A DNA stretch of 64,000 nucleotides from Streptomyces cucumeris. Lineage in GTDB: Bacteria; Actinomycetota; Actinomycetes; Streptomycetales; Streptomycetaceae. The position numbers and the translations under genes were made by a program. The notes beneath the pieces are model-generated. The model was not told the origin of the DNA and did no database searches. It was given only the letters and a program-made list of their open reading frames with translations. Location: the NCBI RefSeq assembly GCF_024295805.1, contig NZ_JANCLX010000022.1:62001-126000 (forward strand), in the 5' to 3' direction. Of this stretch, positions 35,568 to 43,872 are shown piece by piece (positions within the stretch are counted from its first letter, which is position 1; each line of letters starts with the position of its first letter).

Positions 35568-36680
35568 ATGACGACGCACAAGGCCGTTCCCGTGAGTGTG
35601 GACGCGATGATCGACGACCTCAGGACCCTGGTCGAAGTCGAGTCCCCGTCACGTGACATCGACGCCCTGAAGGCATCGGCCACGACGGTCGCCGCCGTCA
35701 TCGAGAGCCGCCTCGGCGGCCGGGCGGAGCTGGTGGAGACCGAGGGCGGAACCCATGTCCACTGGGCGGGCGGTGGCGATCCCCGGGTTCTGATCCTCGG
35801 CCACCATGACACCGTCTTTCCGCTCGGCACCCTGGAGCGCCGCCCGTTCACGGTCGAGGACGGCCGTGCCACCGGACCCGGGGTCTTCGACATGCTCGGC
35901 GGTGTGGTCCAGGCCGTGCACGGCCTGGCGTCGCTCGAGGACCGGTCGGGGGTGGAGATCCTGGTGACCGCTGATGAGGAGGTCGGCTCCCGCTCCTCCC
36001 GGGCCCTCCTGGAGGACCGGGCCCGCGCATGCGGTGCCGTCCTGGTGCTCGAGGGCGCCGCCGACGGTGGCGGGCTGAAGACCGGCCGCAAGGGCTGCGG
36101 CACCTTCGAGGTCTCCGTCGCGGGCCGGGCCTCGCACGCCGGCCTCGAACCGGAGGCCGGGGTCAATGCCCTGGTCGAGGCGGCACACCAGGTACTGGCC
36201 ATCGCGGCGCTCGGCCGTCCCGGGATCGGCACCACGGTCACCCCGACCGTCGCCACCGCGGGCACCCTGGACAACGTGGTCCCCGCGGAGGCCACCGTCA
36301 CCGTCGACGTCCGGGTCGAGACACCCGCCGAGAAGGAACGGGTCGAAGCCGCCTTCGCCGCGCTGACACCCCATCTCGACGGGGCCGCGATCACGGTTCA
36401 CGGGTCCGTCGGCCGTCCCCCGATGCCCGAGTCGGCCTCGGCCGGGCTGTTCGCGCTGGCGCGCCGGCTGCTCCCCGGTATCGACGGAGTGGCGGTCGGC
36501 GGCGGAAGCGACGGCAACCTCACGGCCGCGCTGGGGGTGCCCACCCTCGACGGTCTGGGAGCGGTCGGCGGCGGTGCCCATGCCGACCATGAGTATCTGC
36601 TGGTCGACGCCATGGCCGAGCGGGCGGACCTGGTGGCCGGACTGGTGAACGCGGTCCGGGGCCCCGAGCGCCCCGTATGA
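35568..36680 (+). CDS. M20 family metallopeptidase (carboxypeptidase G2-like)
   Basis: 370 residues. Zinc-site motifs are ILGHHDTVFP (His), GPGVFDMLGG (bridging Asp), VTADEEVGS (Glu-Glu, with the general base) and HADHEYLL (terminal His); the dimerisation insert begins at GRKGCGTFEVSVAGRASHAG. The closest pattern is the glutamate carboxypeptidase/CPG2 branch, which removes C-terminal glutamate or similar amino acids. No signal peptide is visible. ATG 35568 lacks a clear ribosome-binding site, but TACGCT (35556-35561) ends six bases before it, so a leaderless mRNA is likely. Confidence 0.92.
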   Translation: MTTHKAVPVSVDAMIDDLRTLVEVESPSRDIDALKASATTVAAVIESRLGGRAELVETEGGTHVHWAGGGDPRVLILGHHDTVFPLGTLERRPFTVEDGRATGPGVFDMLGGVVQAVHGLASLEDRSGVEILVTADEEVGSRSSRALLEDRARACGAVLVLEGAADGGGLKTGRKGCGTFEVSVAGRASHAGLEPEAGVNALVEAAHQVLAIAALGRPGIGTTVTPTVATAGTLDNVVPAEATVTVDVRVETPAEKERVEAAFAALTPHLDGAAITVHGSVGRPPMPESASAGLFALARRLLPGIDGVAVGGGSDGNLTAALGVPTLDGLGAVGGGAHADHEYLLVDAMAERADLVAGLVNAVRGPERPV

Positions 36681-36819
36681 CCGGGCGGGAGGGCACGGCC
36701 GGACGGCGGAAACCCTCCGCGCACCCGTTGTCCGGGCAGTCGTCCGGCTCCTCGCCGGTGCCCTCCCCGTAGTCGTCGTCCCGGCCGTCGTGGCCGTGCA
36801 GTGGATCCGTGACGGACAT
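36520..36819 (-). CDS. possible small acidic protein (low confidence)
   Basis: From ATG 36819, with AGGGGG six bases upstream, the frame encodes MSVTDPLHGHDGRDDDYGE-, then GTGEEPDDCPDNGCAEGFRR, an acidic, two-cysteine start quite unlike random high-GC translation; after about residue 45 it becomes Arg/Pro-rich and overlaps the 3' end of the M20 gene antisense. The real product, if any, may be shorter. I recognise no family. It occupies most of the 345-bp gap between M20 and SDR genes. Confidence 0.3.
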   Translation of the reverse strand: MSVTDPLHGHDGRDDDYGEGTGEEPDDCPDNGCAEGFRRPAVPSRPVIRGARGPGPRSPVRPPGPPARPWRRPADTHGRHGHRRRPLPDRRGWAPPARP

Positions 36820-36981
36820 GGAGCCCCCTGGGTGCGGGTGAGGTCGGCCAACCGTCCCCACTACGCGGGGAGTTGGTCGGCAGAGCTCACGACAGGACCC
36901 TGGCATTGTGCAACAGATCTCCGGCCGCAGCGGGAATCAAGTGATCTTCGACCGCGGGTGGCTACCAAGGGTCCGCGCGGT

Positions 36982-37011
36982 ACGGCGCCCCCTCGGCCGA
37001 GGGGGCGCCGT
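36982..37011. terminator. 30-bp perfect palindrome, bidirectional terminator
   Basis: Half-sites ACGGCGCCCCCTCGG and its exact reverse complement meet at 36996/36997 with no spacer. It lies just past the 3' end of the SDR gene (ends 37026) and downstream of the M20 gene, so it can end transcription from both sides. Confidence 0.85.
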
Positions 37012-37025
37012 GACGGGGACACCGC

Positions 37026-37760
37026 TCACTGGGCGCTGGCCGCCGGGCGCACCACGAGCTCGTTGACGTCCACCTCGGCCGGGCTGTGCACGGCGAAGGC
37101 GATGGCGTCCGCGATGGCCGACGCCGGGATGGCCACCGAGCGGTAGCTCTTCATCTCCTCACGCGCCCGGGGGTCGGAGATGGAGTCCGCGAGCTCCGAC
37201 TCGGTCACCCCCGGGGACACCACGGTCACCCGGACGTCCCCCGCCGACTCCTGGCGCAGCCCCTCCGACAGCGCGCGCACCGCGTACTTCGTGGCGCAGT
37301 ACACCGCGGCGGTGGGCACCACCTCGTACGCGCCCACCGACGCGATGTTGACGATGTGTCCGCCGCCCTGCTCCCGCATCACCGGCAGGACCGCGGCGAT
37401 ACCGTAGAGCACCCCCCGTACATTCACATCGATCATGCGGTCCCACTCGTGGACCTTCAGCTCCGCCAGCGGGGACAGCGGCATCACCCCCGCGTTGTTC
37501 ACCATCACGTCCACCCGTCCGAACCGCTCCCGCGCGGCGGTTACGAACTCCCGTACGTCCGCGGCGTCGGTGACATCCAGCCGCTGGAACCCGATCCTGT
37601 CACCGCCGTCCGCGACCTCCGCGGCCAGCGCGGCCAGCCGGTCGGTGCGCCGCGCTCCCAGGAAGACCCGGTGGCCGTCGGCGGCCAGCCTGCGCGCCGT
37701 CGCCTCACCGATCCCACTGCTGGCCCCCGTGATCAGTACGACCTTCTCGGTGCGTGTCAT
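37026..37760 (-). CDS. classical short-chain dehydrogenase/reductase
   Basis: 244 residues of the classical SDR family: the NAD(P)-binding TGASSGIGEATARRL, the NNAGVMPLSPL segment, catalytic Ser in NIASVGAYEV and YCATK (Tyr-x-x-x-Lys), and VVSPGVTESEL. The Arg in FLGARRTDRL after the second strand suggests NADPH preference. The substrate is unknown. It is divergent from an MmyB-type regulator gene, an arrangement very common in Streptomyces in which the regulator controls the SDR. A 9-bp inverted repeat in the 141-bp gap is the likely operator. A 30-bp palindromic terminator follows the stop. Confidence 0.93.
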   Translation of the reverse strand: MTRTEKVVLITGASSGIGEATARRLAADGHRVFLGARRTDRLAALAAEVADGGDRIGFQRLDVTDAADVREFVTAARERFGRVDVMVNNAGVMPLSPLAELKVHEWDRMIDVNVRGVLYGIAAVLPVMREQGGGHIVNIASVGAYEVVPTAAVYCATKYAVRALSEGLRQESAGDVRVTVVSPGVTESELADSISDPRAREEMKSYRSVAIPASAIADAIAFAVHSPAEVDVNELVVRPAASAQ

Positions 37761-37846
37761 CGCCGTCCGTCCTCTCGATCCTGGAGCGGATCCCGCCCCG
37801 GCACCGAGTCTGAGGAGAACACCGCAGGTCAACCAGGTGGCGCAGA

Positions 37847-37869
37847 GCCTGGGTGCGGCACACCCAGGC
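37847..37869. promoter_or_regulatory. inverted repeat GCCTGGGTG-N5-CACCCAGGC, probable MmyB-family operator
   Basis: Perfect 9-bp arms at 37847-37855 and 37861-37869 around CGGCA. The right arm ends 32 bp before the regulator start and the left arm is 87 bp before the SDR start. It lies just upstream of the regulator's TAGCCT -10-like element (37889-37894), a position suited to autorepression. Confidence 0.7.
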
Positions 37870-37901
37870 AGCGTTCCGCCCGGTTGCCTAGCCTTGGGGC
37901 C

Positions 37902-38783
37902 ATGCCCGACAACGCACTCGGAGATTTCCTGCGCGCCCGCCGCGCCGGCCTGCGGCCAGGGGACGTCGGCATGGCGTACCACGGGGTCCGCCGGGTCCCC
38001 GGACTGCGCCGCGAGGAGGTGGCCGTGCTCGCCGGGGTCAACGCCGACTACTACACACGGTTGGAACAGGGACGGGAACGCCATCCCTCACCCCAGGTGC
38101 TCGACGCCCTCAGCCGCGCCCTGCACCTGGACCCCGACGCCCGCGCCCATCTGTACCGGCTCACCGGCACGGCACCCGACGACCGCCACCTGGCCGCCCC
38201 GGACACCGTCAGCGCCGAGCTGCGCGGGCTCATGGACGGTTACGCCCACACCCCCGCCTTCGTCGTCAACCGCACCCTGGACCTCCTGGCCGCCAACACG
38301 CTCGCCCAGGCGCTGTACTCGCCCTTCCGGCCCGCGGACAACCTCGCCCGGATGGTCTTCCTCGATCCCGCGGCCCGCCCCTTCTTCACCCGCTGGGACT
38401 GGACCGCCCAGGCCACCGTGGCCAATCTGCGCCAGGCGGAGGGCTATGCCGCCGACGGCCCCCGGCTGACCGCCCTCGTCGAGACCCTCACCCGGCACAG
38501 CGCCGAGTTCACCGCCCTGTGGAACGCCCACGCGGTGCGCGGCAAGACACGGGACGCCAAACACCTGCGCCACCCCGATGTCGGCGCGCTGAGCCTCACC
38601 TACCAGTCGTTCGACGTCCGGGCCGCCCCCGGTCAGCAACTGGTCATCTACCGGGCGGAACCCGGCAGCCCCAGCGCCCAGGCGCTGGGGCTGCTCGGAA
38701 CCCTCGACGCCACCTGGCGGCGGACCGCAGGGGAGCGCGGTGGCCGGGATCAGCCGGACACGCAGGCCCCGGCGCCGCGGTAG
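37902..38783 (+). CDS. MmyB-type XRE family transcriptional regulator
   Basis: 293 residues: an N-terminal HTH (about 5-85, LGDFLRARRAGLRP, VPGLRREEVAVLAGVNADYYTRLEQGR) and a C-terminal MmyB ligand-binding domain (about 105-265, AFVVNRTLDLLAANTLAQALY, then DPAARPFFTRWDW). Family members of this kind bind fatty-acid-like ligands in the structures known and usually sit divergent from a dehydrogenase, as here. It is complete, unlike the HTH-less relative at 3047-3601. ATG 37902 has no ribosome-binding site but TAGCCT ends seven bases before it. The 3' end overlaps the convergent alanine racemase gene by 34 bp. Confidence 0.92.
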   Translation: MPDNALGDFLRARRAGLRPGDVGMAYHGVRRVPGLRREEVAVLAGVNADYYTRLEQGRERHPSPQVLDALSRALHLDPDARAHLYRLTGTAPDDRHLAAPDTVSAELRGLMDGYAHTPAFVVNRTLDLLAANTLAQALYSPFRPADNLARMVFLDPAARPFFTRWDWTAQATVANLRQAEGYAADGPRLTALVETLTRHSAEFTALWNAHAVRGKTRDAKHLRHPDVGALSLTYQSFDVRAAPGQQLVIYRAEPGSPSAQALGLLGTLDATWRRTAGERGGRDQPDTQAPAPR

Positions 38784-39955
38784 ACCCGCGGCACCCGGTC
38801 GCCGACCCGGGTGACGATCTCGTACGCGATGGTGTCCGCGGCCCGCGCCCAGTCCTCGGCACCGGGCTCACCCTGGTCGCCGGGGCCGAACAGCACCACC
38901 TCGTCGCCGACCGCCGCCCGGCCGTCCCCGAGGTCGACGACGAACTGGTCCATGCACACCGTGCCCGCCACCGTGTGCCGTTCACCCGCGGCCAGCACCG
39001 GCCCGGTGCCGGACGCGTGCCGGGGGACCCCGTCGGCGTAGCCCAGGGGCACCACACCGAGGGTGGTCGGGCGGGACGTGCGGTAGCGCGGGCCGTAGGA
39101 CACGCCCTGTCCGGCGGGGACGCGTTTGACGGAGACCAGCCGGGCCGAGAGCGTCATCGCGGGGCGCAGCCCCAGGGCGGCGGCGTCGGCGGACTCCGGC
39201 ACCGGGCTCAGCCCGAACACCGCGATCCCGGGGCGCACCAGGTCGAAGTGGGTCTGCGGCAGCCGCAGCGTGGCGGCCGAGTTGGCCAGGTGCAGCACCT
39301 CCGGGCGCAGCCCCGCCTTGCGTGCCATGTCCACCGCGGACCGGAAGTTCTCCACCTGTGCGTCGGTGGCCGGATGGCCGGGGGTGTCGGCGTCGGCGAG
39401 GTGGGACCAGATCCCCACCACCCGTATGTGTCCGGACGCCTCGGCGCGCGCGGCGGCCTCCAGCAGCGCGGGCCAGTCGGCCGGTGTGGCGCCGCCGCGG
39501 CCCATACCGGTGTCCGCCTTCAGATGCAGCAGACAGGGACGGCCCGCCGTCCGCGCCGCCTCCTCCGCCGCCTCGACCGCCCAGATCGCCCCGGCCGACA
39601 GTTCGATGTCCGCGGCCACGGCGGCGGCCCAGTCGTCGCCCGGGGCCAGCAGCCAGGCCATCACGCGGATCCGGGAGGTGATTCCGGAGGCGCGCAGGGT
39701 CAGCGCCTCATGGATCCGCGCGGCGCCGAGCCAGGTGGCGCCACCGGCCAGCGCCGCGCGGGCGCTGGGGACGATGCCGTGGCCGTAGCCGTCGGCCTTC
39801 ACCACGGCCATGGTCTCCGCGGAACCGGCGGCCTCCCGCAGCCGCGCCACATTGGCGCTGATGGCCGCGAGGTCGATCCGTGCCTGTGCGAGAGGCGCGT
39901 CCTCGCAGGTCCCGTCCGTGCGGTCGCTGACCTCGTGGGAGCTGCCGATCGCCAC
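38750..39955 (-). CDS. alr: alanine racemase
   Basis: 401 residues from GTG 39955, with GGAAGGA about eight bases upstream; the frame is open to 40048 but that adds only a low-complexity head. The N-terminal barrel holds the PLP lysine in AVVKADGYGHG and the HLKADTGMGRGG segment; the C-terminal domain holds the second catalytic Tyr in GVSYGPRYRT and the CMDQFVVDLG motif. It interconverts L- and D-alanine for peptidoglycan. Streptomyces genomes often carry a main alr in the cell-wall region and a second copy; the absence of cell-wall neighbours here suggests this may be the accessory one. It follows a PucR regulator gene on the same strand. Confidence 0.9.
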   Translation of the reverse strand: MAIGSSHEVSDRTDGTCEDAPLAQARIDLAAISANVARLREAAGSAETMAVVKADGYGHGIVPSARAALAGGATWLGAARIHEALTLRASGITSRIRVMAWLLAPGDDWAAAVAADIELSAGAIWAVEAAEEAARTAGRPCLLHLKADTGMGRGGATPADWPALLEAAARAEASGHIRVVGIWSHLADADTPGHPATDAQVENFRSAVDMARKAGLRPEVLHLANSAATLRLPQTHFDLVRPGIAVFGLSPVPESADAAALGLRPAMTLSARLVSVKRVPAGQGVSYGPRYRTSRPTTLGVVPLGYADGVPRHASGTGPVLAAGERHTVAGTVCMDQFVVDLGDGRAAVGDEVVLFGPGDQGEPGAEDWARAADTIAYEIVTRVGDRVPRVYRGAGACVSG

Positions 39956-40138
39956 ACCGTCGTCCTTCCGTGGAGACTCCACCGGGCCCGGGGCGGGCCG
40001 CGGGTGAAGCCATGGTGGCGCCGGGGACGACGCTCCGTCATCGTGCAAACGCCACTGTCGTACGGCGCCGCGGAGTGCGGAGGGAACAACGGCACGGGCG
40101 CGTGGCCGCGTACCGGGCGCGGGGGAGCGGCCGTGCCG

Positions 40139-41776
40139 TCAGTCCGGCTCGTGCACCGCGGACCGCGGTGTGTCCCCCGGGACCGACGTGCCGTCGGCGC
40201 CGTAACGCCGGGCGGTGAGCTGGAGCAGCAGCGCCGCGCGCACCTCGGCGCTCTCCAGCCGCAGGTCCACCACCTCCCGCAGCCGGCGCATCCGGTGGCG
40301 GAGCGTGTTCGGATGGATGCACAGCCGGGCGGCCGCCGCCTTCGCGTCGCCCATCTCCTCCAGCCAGGTGTACAGCGTCACCACATGGCTGGTGTGGTGC
40401 TCGCCGTCGTGCTCCAGCAGCTCTCGCAGCGGCCCGATGGCCGCGATACGGGCGCCGCTCGCGGCCCGGGCGGTGCGGCGGAGCACCACCGTGGCCCACA
40501 CCTCGTCGTGGACGGCCGCGCCCCCGGGGACCAGACCGGCGGTGAGCAGTCCGAGCGTGTCATCGGCCTGCTCCCGGGAGCCGGTCAGGCCGGGGACGGT
40601 GGTGGCGAGACCGCCCATGGCCACCAGCGGCGCGGTCGTGTCCCCGGCGGGCCCGGCGAGTTCGCCCAGCCAGTCCGCCCGCGCCTCGGCCGCGGAGTTC
40701 ACTGCGTCGGCGTGCACGATGCCGTAGACCACATCACCGATCACCGCCGCGGGGGAGCGCAGCCGGGTGCCCGGGAACCGGCACAGCCGCTCCCGCACCG
40801 TCAGCCGCTGCCGCTCCGCCTCGTCGGCATCCTCACTGGGCACCCCCACGGCGATCACCCGCCAGGGGCCGCTGGTCAGGCCGAGGAGACGCGCGGCGTC
40901 GGCCGCGCCCTCCTGTCCGTGCAGCACCTTCGCCACCATGTCCGCCAGCGCCAGCCGCTGCCGGTCCGCCTCCGCGCGCCGGCGCAGCAGGTGCAGCGCG
41001 GCCGCGTCCGCGGCGTCGGCGAACGCGGCGGCCCGCTCGGGCTCGACCGGCCCCGGCACGATCGCCCAGATCGAGCCGAGCACATCGCCTCCCGCGTGCA
41101 CCGGCACCACCAGCCGCGGTTTGGTCCCCTCCACGACCGCCGGAACGTAGATGGGCGTGGTGGCCTGGGCGATCCTGCGGAACACCCCCTGCCGCCGGAA
41201 GTGCGCGTTGACGTCCTCGGGTACGTGGCGGCCCATGATGGTGGCCACCCGTGCCTCGTCGCCGCGCTCCTGGCGGGTGGAGTACGCCAGCACCCGTGAG
41301 CTGCGGTCCTCGATGGTCACCGGGGCGTCGATGATCCGGGCGATGGCGTCCGCCACCCCGAACAGGTCCCCGGCCTCCGCCACCCCGAGCCCCGCGGCGG
41401 ACGCGGCCAGTCCCTCGCTGTCGAGCGCCGCGCGCAGCAGGGACAGCACCTGGGCCCAGCCCGCCCCGGCGGACACCCGCAGCAGTGCCACACCCGCCTC
41501 GTCCGCCGCCGCGGCCACCCGCTCGTCGGCCGCCAACGGCGCCTTGAGCAGGACGGCGGCGGCCGACCTCCGGCCGCACAGGGCCAGCAGCCGCAGTGCG
41601 GCGTCGAGGTCGGTGAGGTTCACCCCGAGCACGATGTCCCCTGTCCGGGGCTGGAGCTCCCCGTCCGGTTCGGCTATCACCGCGTCGCCGACCGTGACGG
41701 TCAGCCGCTCCGGGGCACACGGGCCCGACAGCACCGCCGGCCCCACGGCGTCGAGAAGCCGCTGCAGACTGATCAT
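40139..41776 (-). CDS. PucR-family transcriptional regulator
   Basis: 545 residues from ATG 41776 (GTG 41785 is a second choice). The N-terminal PucR domain covers about 1-120 (ISLQRLLDAVGPAVLSG, GDIVLGVNLTD), a GAF-like middle domain runs about 130-290, and the C-terminal HTH is AAAARLCIHPNTLRHRMRRLREVVDL (about 475-510), the standard PucR/CdaR HTH_30 motif. Family members respond to purine-catabolic or amino-acid signals. Here it lies 183 bp upstream of alanine racemase on the same strand, so a link with D-amino-acid metabolism is possible but unproven. Confidence 0.92.
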   Translation of the reverse strand: MISLQRLLDAVGPAVLSGPCAPERLTVTVGDAVIAEPDGELQPRTGDIVLGVNLTDLDAALRLLALCGRRSAAAVLLKAPLAADERVAAAADEAGVALLRVSAGAGWAQVLSLLRAALDSEGLAASAAGLGVAEAGDLFGVADAIARIIDAPVTIEDRSSRVLAYSTRQERGDEARVATIMGRHVPEDVNAHFRRQGVFRRIAQATTPIYVPAVVEGTKPRLVVPVHAGGDVLGSIWAIVPGPVEPERAAAFADAADAAALHLLRRRAEADRQRLALADMVAKVLHGQEGAADAARLLGLTSGPWRVIAVGVPSEDADEAERQRLTVRERLCRFPGTRLRSPAAVIGDVVYGIVHADAVNSAAEARADWLGELAGPAGDTTAPLVAMGGLATTVPGLTGSREQADDTLGLLTAGLVPGGAAVHDEVWATVVLRRTARAASGARIAAIGPLRELLEHDGEHHTSHVVTLYTWLEEMGDAKAAAARLCIHPNTLRHRMRRLREVVDLRLESAEVRAALLLQLTARRYGADGTSVPGDTPRSAVHEPD

Positions 41777-41958
41777 GGCCACCACCCGCTCACCGATCGC
41801 CCACCATCCTGCCCCAGGTCCCGGTGCGGGAGGAGTGGCGTCCGGGATACGAGCGGGTCACAGGGCGATGTCGGCGGTCAGGAGCCCGTACACGGGTGTC
41901 CGGACGGCATGCGCGGACCCGTCCGGGTGTGCCGCGTGCCGGTCGCGGTCAGCGGTGG

Positions 41959-43287
41959 TCAGCCGTCGCCGAAGCCTCCGCCGAACCCGCCACCGAAGTC
42001 GCCCCCGCCGAATCCGCCACCGTCGCCGTAGTCACCGCCGTCTCCGAAACCGCCGTAGTCACCGCCGTCCCCGAACGCGCCCGCCTCGTCGTAGCCGGGG
42101 CTCAGCGAGCCGCCCAGCATCGTGCCGACCAGCAGGGCGGGGAGCAGCGCGGCGCCGTAACCGCCGAAGTACCCGCCTGCCCACGGGGCGTAGGCCGGGC
42201 CCGCCTCCCAGTACGGGCGGCGTCCGCCGCCCACGGGGACGGTACGGGTCTCCGGTTCGAGTCCGTCCTCGATCCGGGTGGCGTCCGCGGCGCACGCGGG
42301 CACCGACCGCTGCGCGCCACCCGCCGGCGCCCAGTCGACATCGCGCACCGACGGCCCGTGGCGGGGATCGAAGAAGCACGGCGGCCGCCGCTCGGGGAGG
42401 CGCGCTCCCTCGCGGCGGGCCTCCAGCGTCGCCAGCGAGAACCGGCCGTCCTCCAGCGCCTCGGTCACCGCCCGTACGTCCTCCGGGCGCCGGGCGGCGT
42501 CCGACTTCGCCTTGGCCTCCTCGTAGGCGTCCAGCGCACGGCCGTAGTCCGCCACCATCTCCGGGGTGGCCGTCGGATCGGACGGGGTGAAGCCGAGGCC
42601 GCTCAGCTTCTCGCCGTACGCGGTGATGTCCTCCTGGACCGCGCCGCGCACCTGCTCCAGTTGGGCCCGCTCCCGCTCGCGGCGGCGCTTGCGCGTGCGC
42701 CCCATGGCGAACAGGGCGCTTCCGGCCAGCGCCGCCAGGATGACCAGCAGGAACAGGGCGCCGCCCGCCGACACCCCGCCGGGCTCCTGGTCGCCCGGTG
42801 CCGCGTCACCGTGGGTGGCCGCGGCCACGTCCGTCACAAAGCCGTCCAGCACCTTCGGGAGGTCACCGGGGTGGCGGCGCAGATTCTGCTCCGCCAGCGC
42901 CTGGGAGGTGCTGCCCGGCAGCACCGAGGTGTCGGACGCGGCGCCGAAGGAGGTGCCGAGTGCCACCGCGTACACACCGGGGCGGTCGACGGCCTCGCGC
43001 AGCCGCGAGAAGACGCGCTCCCCTCCGTACGCGCGGTCGTCCGGCAGCACGGCGACATAGACGGGCACGTCCGCCGCGCGGATACGGTCGGCGAGGGCAC
43101 GCGCCTGGCCGGCGCTCAGGGCGTCCGAGGCGGCGGGATCGACGTACACGGGGCTGGTGCGCAGTGCCTGGCCGATCCGGTCCACGTCCGTGGCGGCAGA
43201 GGCGCCCTGGGCGGCGAACAACGTCGTCACCAGGGCAACCAGGACGGCCAGCAGCAATGTGGCCCGTCGCCGTGTCTTGCGGGGCAC
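41959..43287 (-). CDS. TPM-like exported membrane protein with Gly/Asp-rich tail
   Basis: 442 residues from GTG 43287. Signal peptide (about 1-31), an extracytoplasmic domain (about 32-155) resembling TPM-type domains (PVYVDPAASDALSAGQARAL, VPVYVAVLPDD), one transmembrane helix (about 170-192), a basic/coiled cytoplasmic region (RKRRRERERAQLEQV), a second hydrophobic stretch near 385-400, and a tail of about 40 residues made of GGFGDGG repeats, with their DNA repeats at 41959-42075. Similar proteins occur across Streptomyces without known function; the tail recalls those of surface-stress membrane proteins. It probably forms a unit with no neighbour. Confidence 0.75.
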   Translation of the reverse strand: MPRKTRRRATLLLAVLVALVTTLFAAQGASAATDVDRIGQALRTSPVYVDPAASDALSAGQARALADRIRAADVPVYVAVLPDDRAYGGERVFSRLREAVDRPGVYAVALGTSFGAASDTSVLPGSTSQALAEQNLRRHPGDLPKVLDGFVTDVAAATHGDAAPGDQEPGGVSAGGALFLLVILAALAGSALFAMGRTRKRRRERERAQLEQVRGAVQEDITAYGEKLSGLGFTPSDPTATPEMVADYGRALDAYEEAKAKSDAARRPEDVRAVTEALEDGRFSLATLEARREGARLPERRPPCFFDPRHGPSVRDVDWAPAGGAQRSVPACAADATRIEDGLEPETRTVPVGGGRRPYWEAGPAYAPWAGGYFGGYGAALLPALLVGTMLGGSLSPGYDEAGAFGDGGDYGGFGDGGDYGDGGGFGGGDFGGGFGGGFGDG

Positions 43288-43366
43288 ATGGATCTCTTAC
43301 CCACTCATATGGGCTATCGCACGCATTTCGGAGATTTGCCCAGAAGTGTGGCCGCGACGGCTGCTC

Positions 43367-43771
43367 TCAGCCGCCGTACATCCAGCTGTCGTAGTCGGCG
43401 CCGTCGACCAGGTGGTAGAGACCGAGCGCCCCGGGGAAGAGCGCCAGCGCCAGCACACCGAGCCGCACCAGGACCGGCGCCGCCACCGAGGCGCTGTCCC
43501 CCTGACCCGTGATGGTGCGCCAGTCGCGGCAGCGCCGGATATCGCCGCCGCAGGCGGTCCAGAGCAAGAGCCCGAACACGGCGAACACACCCCCGCCGAC
43601 CAAGGCGAAACCGCCGGTGACCGCCAGGAACGTCATGCGGTCGTGGTGGTCGCTCACCCCGAGCGAGGCGACGCCCACCAGGGGTGTCGCGGCGAGTCCG
43701 TAGAGCAGTGCCCGCAGCACCACGTCCCGGAATCGCAGGCGTGGCTGGTGTATCCCGTCCTCCCCTGTCAT
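43367..43771 (-). CDS. small multipass membrane protein, function unknown
   Basis: 134 residues with three predicted hydrophobic segments (ALLYGLAATPLVGVASL, FLAVTGGFALVGGGVFAVFG and LVRLGVLALALFPGALGLY) and a short conserved-looking loop GGDIRRCRDWRTITGQGD. The C-terminus YDSWMYGG ends outside the last helix. I know no family. ATG 43771 has no strong ribosome-binding site. It lies between the TPM-like gene (same strand, 79 bp downstream) and a divergent GH3 gene. Confidence 0.65.
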   Translation of the reverse strand: MTGEDGIHQPRLRFRDVVLRALLYGLAATPLVGVASLGVSDHHDRMTFLAVTGGFALVGGGVFAVFGLLLWTACGGDIRRCRDWRTITGQGDSASVAAPVLVRLGVLALALFPGALGLYHLVDGADYDSWMYGG

Positions 43772-43872
43772 GCGCGCACGATATCCCAGCGCCCCGCCGT
43801 TCTACGCTGGGGGAGAGGTGCGGCAGAACCACTCGATGCTCTTCAACGATGCCCGTCGCGAGGGTGAAGACC

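Noticed and set aside
43785..43811. CCCAGCG/CGCTGGG inverted repeat upstream of the GH3 gene
   Set aside because: Only 7-bp arms, overlapping a likely -10 element; such short GC repeats are expected by chance here.
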